Of a stretch of 64,000 nucleotides of DNA, positions 14,401 to 24,242 are shown one piece after another. This stretch comes from Amphiura filiformis. Its lineage: Eukaryota; Echinodermata; Ophiuroidea; Amphilepidida; Amphiuridae. Position numbers and translations under genes: made by a program. Location of the stretch: NCBI RefSeq assembly GCF_039555335.1, contig NC_092628.1, positions 38,648,965-38,712,964 of the forward strand, given 5' to 3'. The notes beneath the pieces are model-generated. The model ran no database searches, was not told where the DNA came from, and worked only from the letters and a program-made list of their open reading frames with translations. Within the stretch, counting starts at the first letter, position 1, and each line of letters begins with the position of its first letter.

Positions 14401-17400
14401 GTTACAGATAAGCTACGGACCAGGCGATACCCTGACACCATCGAATGCGTACCTCTACAGGGCCGGCACATTTGCTTCCGATGCATCCAAAGCCCGTGCC
14501 GTCATAGAGCTGTTGGGACATTACAGTTGGACTTATGTTTCCGTGGTTTATTCTAGTGATGACGAGGACATAGTTAATGGTAGGCAAACATTGCTATAAG
14601 GGAAGACTTTAGAATAATGATCGCCTGCCCAAGAGATACTAATTAGGGTTAATTTTAGGGTAAGGATTAAGAACCTTTGCTGTTGAAATTGCGTTATGGT
14701 TAGAGTATGTGGTTGTTCTTACTTCTTAGTTCTTGCTTAGTGCCATGGCAGGTGGAATCGGATTGTTATTTCTCTTCCTCACCCAATGCCTGACAGCAGA
14801 CGTATTCGTTTGATTTAGGGAGTTCATTGTTCTGTATATTTTTTATTCTCTTTCATGATGCCTGTTAATATATGACGCAAAATTGAGCGATCGTCAACAC
14901 CTTCTGAAATTATTTTATATAGAGTAAATCATTCCCTGTGTGGAAGAGGGCTGTTGCGAATAGTCTATTTAGGTTGGTATGCACCTGAAAGAAAAAGAGT
15001 GCATGGCGGAAGGTTGTTGGAAAAATAAGGTTTAATCAAGAGCTCCTGGAGTACTAGCCCTACCCGTCCCAAACCCTAATGTTCCTGGAACACTAAACGA
15101 TAAACCTAACCCTTAATATGCTGTTCTTGAGCTGCAGAAGCACCGTGTTTATGTCCTTTTAATGCATGACTTGGAAAACAAACTTGCCGCACAGGAACAA
15201 CCAGTTAACATGCACAACAAGTATAAGTTACATTTTGGTAAAAGTTTACTTTTAATCATGATACAGACAGGTTACCTGGTCATCCCGCTATATTCTGTAC
15301 ATTTGGCTTTTATATTTATGTACTTGTTATGTTCTTTCTTTAGATGTGAAAGCATTCAATGAAGCTGCTACTAATGCTCAACTATGCATCGCAACGCAAG
15401 AGATGTTGGGTCCAAATAACACCTATCCTCAGGTGATGGACTCCATTCTCGATAAAACACTCGATAATGTAGTTGTGGCGTTTTTGAAGATGGACGATAT
15501 TACCAGTCTTCAACATCAACTTGTGATTAGAGGCGGCGATGTACGACACATTACATGGGTGCTAGCATACCCATACGATCTGGAGACTAACCGGTTCATC
15601 ATCGGTGGCGCTGGTGGATCTATCCGTTCATTTAAAGGTTCGCTTGCTATCAAGGCTGAAGAAACTGTTCCTGACAACTTCAAACAATACGTAACATCTT
15701 TGCGAGTGAACAATAGCACAAGAAATCCATGGTTTAAAGAATACATCGACAGCACGTTCAATTGTGGTGCGCCTAACACTTGTGACGGATCAGAAGGCGT
15801 CAGCTCGGATGTAATCGACGTTAATGGGCAGCTTGTTGAAAGTATTATAGACTCCGTCAAAGTTGTCGCCACTGGCATTGATATGCTTCTAAAAACCAAA
15901 TGCCCTCAGGCTGTAAGTGGAATGTGTGCTGAGTTTCTCAGTGCTACACCTGAGGAATTTCGTAACGCCGTCAAATCGTATACTTTCACAAGAGAAGATG
16001 GTTCGTTCTTTGGTATTACAGACGAGGAAAATGCCATTATGCCCACATTTGAAGTCTGGAACTACCAGGATATTGCCAACAATGGCAATTTTGAGTATGT
16101 GAAGGTATGTACTTCGTTTTTCAAGTACCATATATTCTGTGTTATAAGCAGTAACGAAAAGAAAAATCTACTTTCAGGTTTAATAACATTACAGCAACAT
16201 CCGTAAAAACGTAATATTTCTTTTAATGTATACACGTTGTACAGGTAGGATATTGGCAACCTGGCAATTTACAAATTCCTGACGATGGGGTTACATTGTA
16301 TGAAGGAGTAGAACAAACGTTACAACCAGGTACGCCAACCTCCAGTTGCGACGATCGCAGTGAATGTGGACAATGTCTGCCACCAACGACAGCCGTAATG
16401 ACCACACATTTACCGCCAACTACTACGATGCCGACAACTGTACTGAGGACTACTGAAAAAAGTAGGTGACTGGTTTTATGCAGGACTATAATACCCATAG
16501 CATTTATAATGTTGTATAAACAATAGAGGAACTTTGAAATTTAATAGAGTTTTGGAATTAAATTTAACACTGGAACTTACTTTTTGCAACTATTGCGACG
16601 TTGTGTCTGGAACCACCAGACTTCGTCAGACAACTGACCCGCTGGACTGGTCACGTGATAGACGGCGCGGCTAAGTATCGTCCCGATGGCCCGGTCCCAT
16701 GCATGAGATAAGTTGAAGCGGAGTCCCCATCTCTTGTTCAGTGATGGTTGCTCAATGCGCTCCCAAATGGCTTCCTTTATGCCTCTCCTATGCCATTGTT
16801 CCTCCTGATTCAGAATCACGACTTCCTCGTTCTTAATTGAGTGTCCAGTGTCCTTTAAATGGAGGTAAACACCGGAGTTTTACGCTTCGTTGGTACTTGG
16901 TCTCCTATGTTGACCAATACGGAATTTAACGCCTGTTTGGGTTCTCTAACATAAGCCGCTGAGCAATCGGTGTCACCACACACAACCTCGAACACTCAGT
17001 TCAAACGTTTATCCTTCGGCTGCTTGTCCTTTACATTCACAAGTTTCCCGCGAAGCGTGTTAACTGGTTTGAAGGACGTGGAAATTCCGTAGGATTTGAA
17101 GTGGTTCTTCACACGTTCCGAGATTCCCGAAATATGTGGTATAGTAACACGGGTGCTGTTGGTTTGACCACTCGCGCCTCCGGTCCTTGGTTCCATACTC
17201 TTGGTGGCTATAAGAAAGGCCCAGTCCGGATAACCACATTTATTAAGGGAAGGGCTGGCTTAATGTGGTCCTTTTCCTCGGGAACTTGTTCGGACTCACT
17301 AATGATCGTATCTGCTCTATATTGGAGTTCGACTAACTTATGTACGAGTGGATGATGGGAACCAAACTGAAAATAATGGTCAGTATGTATGTGTGTGTGT

Positions 17401-20400
17401 GTGAAACTGGATGACTAAGAACATTCACTCATTTGAAGTTTAATATTCTTCTATTCAAAATTACATGTGGATCATTATTCTATGTATTATTACATGAAGT
17501 GGTATCTCAACAAACACACGCCTCCATAATGTGCTCATTACTTCTCAAGTCTTCAGGTCTCTCTTGGTCAATTCCATTTGAAATCCATACACATGTACCA
17601 CCCATTGGAAGAAATGGCCTTAATCTCCCACACAGGGGGTGTAGATTTCAAATGGAATCGCCCATTCAGATAATCCCATTTGAAATCACACTCCCTGTGT
17701 GGAAGATTAAGATTAAAGGCCATCTCTTACAGTGTACGAATCAGTTGTAAGAATTGTGCTTTGCGGAAATCTGTGCTCCAGTCCTGAGAAGAGTAGTGAC
17801 ATGCCTTTTCTTTATTTAGGCCCTACATCTTTATAATTCTTAGCAGTGAAAAGCGGGTGTATTCATTGTTTTTATGTGTGTGTATGTATTTGTCTTTTTT
17901 ACAGGATCCTCTGTGTCATCCATATTTTGTTTCATAATGTGTCCTAGTGTATGACTTAGCTAATTGTTTGACTTAATTACATTTCAGTTACAACGAATCA
18001 ACCAACAACGACGACAATGACAACTGAACAACCAACAACTACAAAGGCAACTACACCTAAACCAACCCCGTCAAAATTACCCGATAAACCGAATCCGACG
18101 ACAGAAGCGAAAAAGCCATCCAAACAACCTCAAGTGGATGTTGGTTCGTCCGAGCTGACGTCGGCCTGGTTCTATGCCGTAATCGTTTTCGCCGCCATTG
18201 GACTGCTTATAACGATAGCCTTGATTGTGTTGGTTATTCTACGATGGAAGGAGCCCGTCACCCAAGCCATGTCTCCTTTCTTGCTGCTTATGGTGCTCAT
18301 TGGTGTCTTCCAAATGTTTACTTTGGTTATTGTGTTCGCCGTGCCTGTGTCGGTACCCGTATGTGCTATACAACGTATTGATTCTGGCATCGGATTCGCT
18401 ATGTGCTATGCTGCGTTGTTCCTCATGACAGTACGTCTTTACCGTATGGGCAGACATCGTACAATATCAGGTCCAAAGACCAGTTTTATTGAAACCGGAA
18501 GCCAGGTGATTCTGTTCCTATTCCTAGCTGCTTTCCAATTTGTTATCGACATTGAATGGTTGATCTTAGAGCCACCTATGTTGGTACCAAGAGATGGTGG
18601 CCCAACTCCAAAGCCTGGTGGCACACCGCTGCCAGTCGTAGGAGACTGTAAATATGACACGGCCCATCTGCAGTTCTCATTCATCTATATCTATATATTG
18701 TTAGTTCTCAACCTAGGAGTGGCGTTGATAGCAAGACGACGTATATCACATATGGTGTCCATGTCACATGTACAAATTGATACTATATTGCTGGCCAATA
18801 TAGGTAAGTTAAGATTGTTTCATACACATGTAGGTCTCTAACAACAAGCGATGTTTCATACACATGTACGTATCTAACAACAAGCGATTTATTTAAACTG
18901 AATGCCACTGTTTCTTGATGTGCACATAGTTTGTCGTCGCCTTTAAATTCTAACAAATTCCTTTTGACAGTTTTAATTCTCAATAAAGTTCAAATCTGTC
19001 CCTGATACGACCAATTTGACATGCAACCCGGGCCAGTATATGGCCCAGATATAATTATAAGTCGACATAATTATACGTCAAATTAATTTGTTCAGTCCAG
19101 CTATCCAGAAAGTGACCGGAGAATGGTTGAATGAGTTATTACCAATCTAAAGCTGAATTTATACTCCATCGCTGAGTGGCGAGCGATTAGTATTTAACCA
19201 ATGAGGTAGCTCGCTTTCCCCGATGCAATAAAAAGCGTACCACCTCATTGGCTGAAAACCAATCGCTCGTCGATCAGCGATGGAGTATAAATTCAGCTTA
19301 AAACGTGGGTAAACTATGACAAAATGTTGTAAGGAGTCTGCCCAGTCAACCAATCTAACTCGTTCACTCCCAAAAAGCGAGCTATATGAAAATTTCGCAT
19401 CTCTTTCTTTTGCAGGTTGCATTTTTGTAATGATCGTATGGGTGTTACTGGGAGAATTAATACACGCAGATTTCCATCGGTTGTCCATTAGTATCCTTGC
19501 AGTACTCAATGGCTACATTGTGCTCGCTACAGTGTTTCTATACAGGGCAAAGATCCTATTCTTAAACCATGATCCATTCGAAGATACTATGAGCAGCGGG
19601 GTACCAGACTATGGGTACGGTATGAAGATGGATGTACCTAGTAATGGTAAGTGAATAAATGTATCAGATCCGGGGGGGGGCATTTTGAGATTCATTCCCT
19701 CATATTTTTGTTATGACTGCTATTTGCGCATCAGTATATTCTAGACATGCCTTTCTAGCACATATCGCTTAGAGCCAGAACCATATATGTCCATTTGTTT
19801 TCTCAATTACATAGGCCTATTACTCATTTCGGCAACAAATGGACGGTTAATTATGCCCTCTATAATAAATGCAAGTGACTTTGGGGTATATGCATGGTCA
19901 CTTGACCACTTATAAGTTATAGTTAGACACAAGTGAACATGCATATACCCGAAAGTAACTTACATTTTCTTGTGGAGGGCAGAATTAACCGTCATATTTG
20001 TTACCGAAATGAGTAAAATGTAATTGAGAAACCAAATGGACATAGGCTAGGTGGTTTTTGCTCTATGCCCTCGATATTATGTCCCACCGATTGTTGCAGA
20101 CTGGTTCTTCTAAAAATAAGAAGCGACGCTACATCAGTTAGGGAGATAGCCATAGACATGTATGAAAAGTGCAAAGTGATAAAGACAAGGAGACATTAAT
20201 TTTCTTTAAATCAGTACATGTGCATTAAACTTGCAACTGAGACATATACATCCAAAAAACTTTCGAGATCCTGCTGTACCGCGTATTATCTTACGTGGAT
20301 TGACATATACTCGACTACTGTGCATGCATATGACGGCGTGTCCCTTGTTCGCTGAACAGTCACCCTCTGCTCTGGGTCTGCCGTGATGTTGAGCATCCTT

Positions 20401-20770
20401 TAGGGCAATCATACGTCATGTTGCACTTGGACTATTCACCTGGTGCTACATATTATATGCGAGCGTCATGTATAGACAGTGAAGTCGTTCTGGATCTGTT
20501 AGGCTTGGAATGGGAGACGATGGTGGGGCATAACATCTTCCGTGTGAATGCTATCATCTCTGATGCTGTAAAACAATTTGTCCTGTGGATAGCATGTGAG
20601 TGAGTGTGTGCGGTGATTTGAATAGGCCGGATATAGAAAACAATTTTAACCTTGATTTACTTTTTTTTTCAGACTTCGGGAATGGATCACACGTGGCGTT
20701 TGAAAACCCAGTAGCTACAACGGAGCTTGCTGATTTTAGTAATAGCGACTCCAAAGAACTGATTCAGTAA
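3984..20770 (+). CDS. Class C G-protein-coupled receptor with four tandem Venus-flytrap modules (5' exons missing)
   Basis: Seventeen exons, all with GT-AG borders and compatible phases: 3984-4150, 4566-5426, 6327-6458, 6663-7253, 7729-7996, 8148-8321, 9007-9314, 10285-10465, 10950-11281, 12281-13234, 13651-14163, 14408-14579, 15344-16104, 16245-16461, 17988-18803, 19416-19646 and 20673-20770, with stop TAA at 20768. They encode about 2,258 residues without an internal stop. Four ANF-receptor (periplasmic-binding type 1) modules like metabotropic glutamate receptor ligand domains are followed by a short Cys motif, a Thr/Pro stalk and a class C seven-helix domain. Family knowledge gives a plasma-membrane receptor for a small ligand, with the flytraps outside. 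Known class C receptors carry one flytrap per chain, so this length and repetition are unusual. The first exon needs one nucleotide from an upstream exon, so the start and signal peptide are outside the window. Exon edges are read by eye; joint phase consistency over 17 exons is strong support. Confidence 0.93.
4210..4450. repeat. Dispersed repeat with 15-G run
   Basis: Holds a 15-base G run at 4286-4300 next to CATGTGCCCCAATCGATTTG. A related sequence in inverse orientation lies at about 32590-32780 (CAAATCGATTGGAGGCACGT). Another poly-G run (14 G) occurs at 36507-36520. Probably degraded copies of a dispersed element. Confidence 0.5.
6327..9314 (+). other. Linker 1 and flytrap module 2
   Basis: The linker exon 6327-6458 begins IGTWQ and holds a CGDTCLDIAC cysteine motif. 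Module 2 starts with GDIIIGGMFNIH, a typical mGluR-like beginning, then LDTCGNTKRA, AYAAASATLS, QYGYNG, SDGW (7936-7947) and RNPWF...DC. The Asp of SDGW and the Tyr-Gly motif, both ligand contacts in mGluRs, are kept, so this module is a candidate ligand binder. Confidence 0.85.
8842..8903. repeat. Cluster of TTGTCGACAA palindromes
   Basis: TTGTCGACAA occurs at 8842, 8857 and 8894, with a one-base variant at 8869, inside receptor intron 8322-9006. It could be a palindromic protein-binding site cluster or the core of a degraded foldback element. Confidence 0.6.
9665..10000 (-). mobile_element. Penelope-like element fragment (GIY-YIG tail)
   Basis: The minus-strand conceptual protein includes RPLRNRLREHERP, PVGEHRIDWDNVRV and, after a frameshift, RRGVREAIHIKRRDCNQNRD with LPLSYDNII. 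These are C-terminal motifs of retroelements that carry a GIY-YIG endonuclease tail. Broken, and within the receptor intron 9315-10284. Confidence 0.7.
10119..10236. repeat. Inverted repeat
   Basis: The arm at 10119-10140 (AGAGATTGCGATTTCC and on) is matched inversely at 10215-10236. It lies in the intron and ends 48 bases before the exon at 10285. Possibly a terminal hairpin of the adjacent Penelope remnant or a small foldback. Confidence 0.7.
11654..11982. mobile_element. Foldback/MITE-like element
   Basis: Terminal inverted repeats CCAAACCATGTTAAGTCC at the left and GGACTTAACATGGTTTGG at the right, about 30 bp each. No coding capacity. A related partial copy lies at about 32925-33145 (TTGACTTAACACGGTTTGG). 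Confidence 0.75.
12001..12247. mobile_element. Long imperfect palindrome next to a splice acceptor
   Basis: Arms of about 105 bp (AAGACCTGAGTGCAAG at the left, CTTGCGCTCAGGTCTT at the right) around a short loop near 12110-12140. The element ends only 33 bases before the exon at 12281, so it fills the region where the branch point is expected. Confidence 0.8.
13651..16104 (+). other. Linker 3 and flytrap module 4
   Basis: The exon at 13651 holds the linker (VGSWTSND, then CMGRCFEC) and runs without an intron into the module (FDTCLRSSRA). Later landmarks are ISYGPGDTLT, VYSSDDED and RNPWFKEY...NC. The Tyr-Gly pair and the SDGW Asp are absent (LAYPYD instead), so amino-acid binding of the mGluR kind is doubtful. 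This is the membrane-proximal module. Confidence 0.83.
16575..17370 (-). mobile_element. Penelope-like element fragment (RT C-terminus and GIY-YIG tail)
   Basis: Minus-strand conceptual motifs in order are RVTIPHISGISERVKNHF, FKPVNTLRGKLV, LHLKDTGHSIKNEE, EEQWHRRGIKEAIW and PSLNKR...LRFNLSHAWDRAI. This order is typical of the end of Penelope-type polyproteins. Several frame breaks make it a dead copy. It occupies the receptor intron between the stalk exons. Confidence 0.75.
17386..17403. repeat. TG dinucleotide microsatellite
   Basis: A short alternating TG run inside the receptor intron. Confidence 0.6.
17565..17735. mobile_element. MITE-like inverted repeat
   Basis: TTCCATTTGAAATC at 17573 and its inverse GATTTCAAATGGAA at 17644, plus a further inverted block around CCTGTGTGGAAGATTAA. 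Resembles the terminal sequence of the element at 50446-50724, so probably a degraded relative. Confidence 0.6.
19150..19299. mobile_element. MITE, 150 bp
   Basis: Perfect terminal inverted repeats of 26 bp starting AAGCTGAATTTATACTCC. Noncoding. Partial terminal copy at about 41811-41840. It lies in the receptor intron 18804-19415, between 7TM exons. Confidence 0.85.
19770..20066. mobile_element. MITE-like foldback, about 300 bp
   Basis: Inverted arms of roughly 80-100 bp, with TATGTCCATTTG at the left and CAAATGGACATA at the right, continuing through the GCCCTC/GAGGGC part. Within the last receptor intron. Confidence 0.8.
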
Positions 20771-21430
20771 CTAGCTTATATAGGCCTATCAGCATTTTAA
20801 GACAAAAGAAATCGAATATAATATTGTTATGATTGAAGAGTTAACTTCAACTATAATATTGTTGATTGCGGTTTATATGGCATTCAGAAAACAATAATGA
20901 TATTCTTATAAGTGATATAAGATATTGAGATTGGAAGTTTTAGTCACATGCGTAGTTCGTGTATACTAAAATCTTCACCGAGAACTGGTAGGTATACTCG
21001 TAGTTATTAGTCAAGAAATATGACATTTCGAAATCAAGTCACGTCGATGTCCGAACGTAGCTAAAGTTACAAAGGTTTCGAACACTGTACATGATTGCAA
21101 TCGGGAATGAGAACCAGGAAGGCTCGCGGGCTACAAAACTGTACAGGGATTTTTAACCTAATTTAACTGTTTTGTTCCTACTAGTAATTATACAGTACTT
21201 TATACTTAAAAGTATATGTAAAGCGTAATTAGATAAATGTAACGTGTAAGAATTATGTGTACTTTTGTGATAAATCCAGCAGATATGGAAGTATCTGCCA
21301 TTGCTGTAGATTTTTTTGTAACTTGTTGTTTTTGTAAACTAATGTTTTGATACAAAAAATGGATCTTTTATATTTTACTATGCGTGTTAGTAAATATGTA
21401 ATATATTTATACTTTTGTATTCAGGTTGAC
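20771..21430 (+). other. Receptor 3' flank / probable 3' UTR
   Basis: AT-rich non-coding sequence after the stop. No canonical AATAAA was seen; GATAAA variants occur near 21227 and 21271, so the cleavage site is unassigned. Confidence 0.4.
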
Positions 21431-21479
21431 GTAGGATAGTTTTAATCTTTTAACAATCAGTGTTCATTGTCAAAAGGAT

Positions 21480-22640
21480 AGGTTGTCTTGGCAAGCTGAA
21501 CTCTGTAGAAACGGTTGTCTTGGCAAACTGAAGTCTCACGGCCACGGTGTAGAAACGGTTTGGCAAACTGTCTTGGCAAGTTTAACTCTGTGTAAACGTG
21601 TGTCTTGGCAAGCTGAACTCTGTAGCAACTGTTTAGAAAGTGAAGGCAAGAATGTGTTTAGAAACATTAGAATATGGATGTCAGATGTTTAGAAATTGAA
21701 CACCATCATTGAACAATGTTCATAAATTCGACACATTGTGAAGGCAAAATTGCGTTTAGAAAAGTGTTTAATTTCTAAACACTGTTTTTGCAGTGTTGTC
21801 TTGGCAAGCTGAGCTCTGTAGAAACGGTTGTCTTGGCAAGCAGAGCTGCAGAAACGGTTGTCTTGGCAAGCTGAGCTCTGTAGAAACGGTTGTCTTGGCA
21901 AGCTGAGCTCGGTTGTCTTGGCAAACTGAGCTCTGTAAAAACGGTTGTCTTGGCAAGCTGAGCTGTAGAAACGGTTGTCTTGGCAAACTGAGCTCTGTAG
22001 AAACGGTTGTCTTGGCAAGCTGAGCTCTGTAGAAACGGTTGTCTTGGCAAGCAGAGCTGCAGAAACAGTTGTCTTGGCAAGCTGAGCTCTGTAGAAACGG
22101 TTGTCTTGGCAAGCAGAGCTGCAGAAACGGTTGTCTTGGCAAGCTGAGCTCTGTAGAAACGGTTGTCTTGGCAAGCTGAGCTGTAGAAACGGTTGTCTTG
22201 GCAAACTGAGCTCTGTAAAAACGGTTGTCTTGGCAAGCTGAGCTGCAGAAACGGTTGTCTTGGCAAGCTGAGCTTGGCAAAGCTGAGCTCTGTAGAAACG
22301 GTTGTCTTGGCAAACTGAGCTCTGTAAAAACGGTTGTCTTGGCAAGCTGAGCTGTTGAAACGGTTGTCTTGGCAAACTGAGCTCTGTAAAAACGGTTGTC
22401 TTGGCAAGCTGAGCTGTAGAAACGGTTGTCTTGGCAAACTGAGCTCTGTAAAAACGGTTGTCTTGGCAAGCTGAGCTGTTGAAACGGTTGTCTTGGCAAG
22501 CTGAGCTCTGTAAAAACGGTTGTCTTGGCAAACTGAGCTCTGTAAAAACGGTTGTCTTGGCAAGCTGAGCTGTTGAAACGGTTGTCTTGGCAAACTGAGC
22601 TCTGTAAAAACGGTTGTCTTGGCAAGCTGAACTCTGTAGA
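21480..22640. repeat. 30/32-bp minisatellite
   Basis: Tandem copies of a unit containing TTGTCTTGGCAAGCTGAG and GTAGAAACG, in 32-bp and 30-bp variants that differ by a CT in GAGCTCTGTAG. The 5' copies (21480-21650) are more diverged, and the regular block is 21793-22640. All minus-strand frames stay open for long stretches only because the repeat lacks stops, so no protein is inferred. Confidence 0.95.
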
Positions 22641-22649
22641 CGTATCTTC

Positions 22650-23700
22650 AAGAATAGAAACGTAGTTATATGCCTATGCCTTGACTGAAGACTGCAGTTA
22701 AGAAACATTGATGCATGTTTCAAGCCCGGCTTAATATGGTCACTGGAAAGTGCAGTCACTAGAATTTTGCGATCAGTGGGTTTGGGTCATGATCATTGGG
22801 AAGGAAAAAAGTCGACTTTCGCGATCAGTGCATGATTTCCCAATAAATACAAAAATATTTTAAACGTTTTATGTGTTTTGGTTTTGATCAAACGTGCAAT
22901 AACATAATGTTGGGTTACATAAAGGTCATGAAAAAAACGTTTTATAAAACTTTTTATAACAATGTTATTATAACATAATTGTTGGTAAACATTTTGGTAC
23001 AATAATTTGTCAATACATTACTTACATTATGTTAGAATGTTTTGCAGAAACTTTTCAAATATGTTTCTGAAAGTTATTTAAAAATAATATTGTATGCCCT
23101 TTTGGCCTTTAGACAATATTATATCCTTCATTGAACACATCAGTTAAACGTTTTCTTTTTGCTGGGTTGCTCCTTGGCCACTGGGAAGAGGCAGCCACGT
23201 AGGTATTATGTTTTGTATTCATTATTACTAATATTAAAATAACTCATTATAGTTTGTATGTTGGTTCGTCAATGTAGATAAATTAGTCCTGTAAATATGT
23301 ATGTATATAATATTCATGGCTTATTATTACCGAGTTCTTTCTAATAATAATGATATGCCAATAGACCCATAAATAAATTTGTGGCCGGGTATGTAGTCCT
23401 CCGTTAGTTCGACACTTCCCTTGGTCGATAACTGTAAACCCAAATCCTAACCCAAACACTGCTGCCCTATGATGATACCCGTATCGAAAGCCATAATAAT
23501 CCCGACTGATCCGGTATTTGCTCTTGTTTGGCTCTAGAGATCATCGCGTCGTGTCGGGCATGCGGAGGACTGCGTAACATATTGTGCTGAATTGTTTATA
23601 AATGATTTGATATAATTAAACTTATTTAAATGAATTAAATCAGTGTCACTTGCATTATTTATACTTTTATTACTATAGCATCATTATTAGAGTTATTGTA
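22650..23700. other. AT-rich intergenic stretch
   Basis: Nothing with coding character was found on either strand. Confidence 0.5.
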
Positions 23701-23703
23701 ACA

Positions 23704-24172
23704 AAGGGCTAAAACCCGGCCCCCAACTCAACACAAAAGTTGGCAACCATGAGAGTTACCAAATCTTTGCAATGATTTTAAATCAAATTTAGCCCCTTTT
23801 TATGCAAAATCGAGGACAAAATTTGCACCAAAACAACCCCTTTTTTGTGGCTTTCAATGACTAGAATTTCAAACACCCCTTTGCAATGACTAGAATTTCA
23901 AATATCCCTTTTCAATTACACTATAAATATTGACATAAAATTACCGGATTTTCTCAAGTACCCCTTTTATCCAAATTTTGCGGACAGTGCAAATAAAATA
24001 CTCCCTATTTTGCTGCTTTCATAGTCAAATTTTGCGGACAGTCCACAAATTAAATACTCCCTATTTTGCAAATTTCGCGGTCCTTGCTACTGGTAAAAAT
24101 TACCCTTTTCCGCGCTACTTGGTAAACTCTCATGGTTGTCAATTTTGGGTTAAGCTGTGGAACCTGGCTTAA
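23704..24172. mobile_element. MITE-like element, about 470 bp
   Basis: Imperfect terminal inverted repeats of about 50 bp, GGCAACCATGAGAGTTACC at the left and GGTAAACTCTCATGGTTG at the right. Inside, ATACTCCCTATTTTGC is directly repeated. No coding capacity. Confidence 0.75.
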
Positions 24173-24242
24173 GAAACACTTTCATCTCAGAGTCAAATGG
24201 GACAGGGAAGTATTCTAATAAGCAACTATATTACATGTTACA

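Larger units (their letters stand above)
16245..20770 (+). other. Cys motif, Thr/Pro stalk, class C seven-helix domain and tail
   Basis: Exon 16245-16461 starts VGYWQPGN, then has SCDDRSECGQC in place of the nine-Cys domain of mGluRs. A stalk of about 100 residues rich in Thr, Pro and Lys follows, split by an intron. The seven-helix part begins with AWFYAVIVFAAIG and includes VCAIQRIDSGIGF...YAAL...RLYRM (helix 3), ECL2 Cys in GDCKYD, and helix 6/7 CIFVMIVWVLLG...YIVLATVFLYRAK. The predicted TM3-ECL2 disulphide is kept. The cytosolic tail is short, about 55 residues, ending ELIQ. Confidence 0.9.

Noticed and set aside
20206..20603. Small ORFs in the last receptor intron
   Set aside because: No class C GPCR similarity, and not needed: exons 19416-19646 and 20673-20770 join in frame.
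21689..22759. Long minus-strand ORFs (up to 356 codons)
   Set aside because: They are translations of the 30/32-bp minisatellite in different frames, with no domain and no splice or start support.
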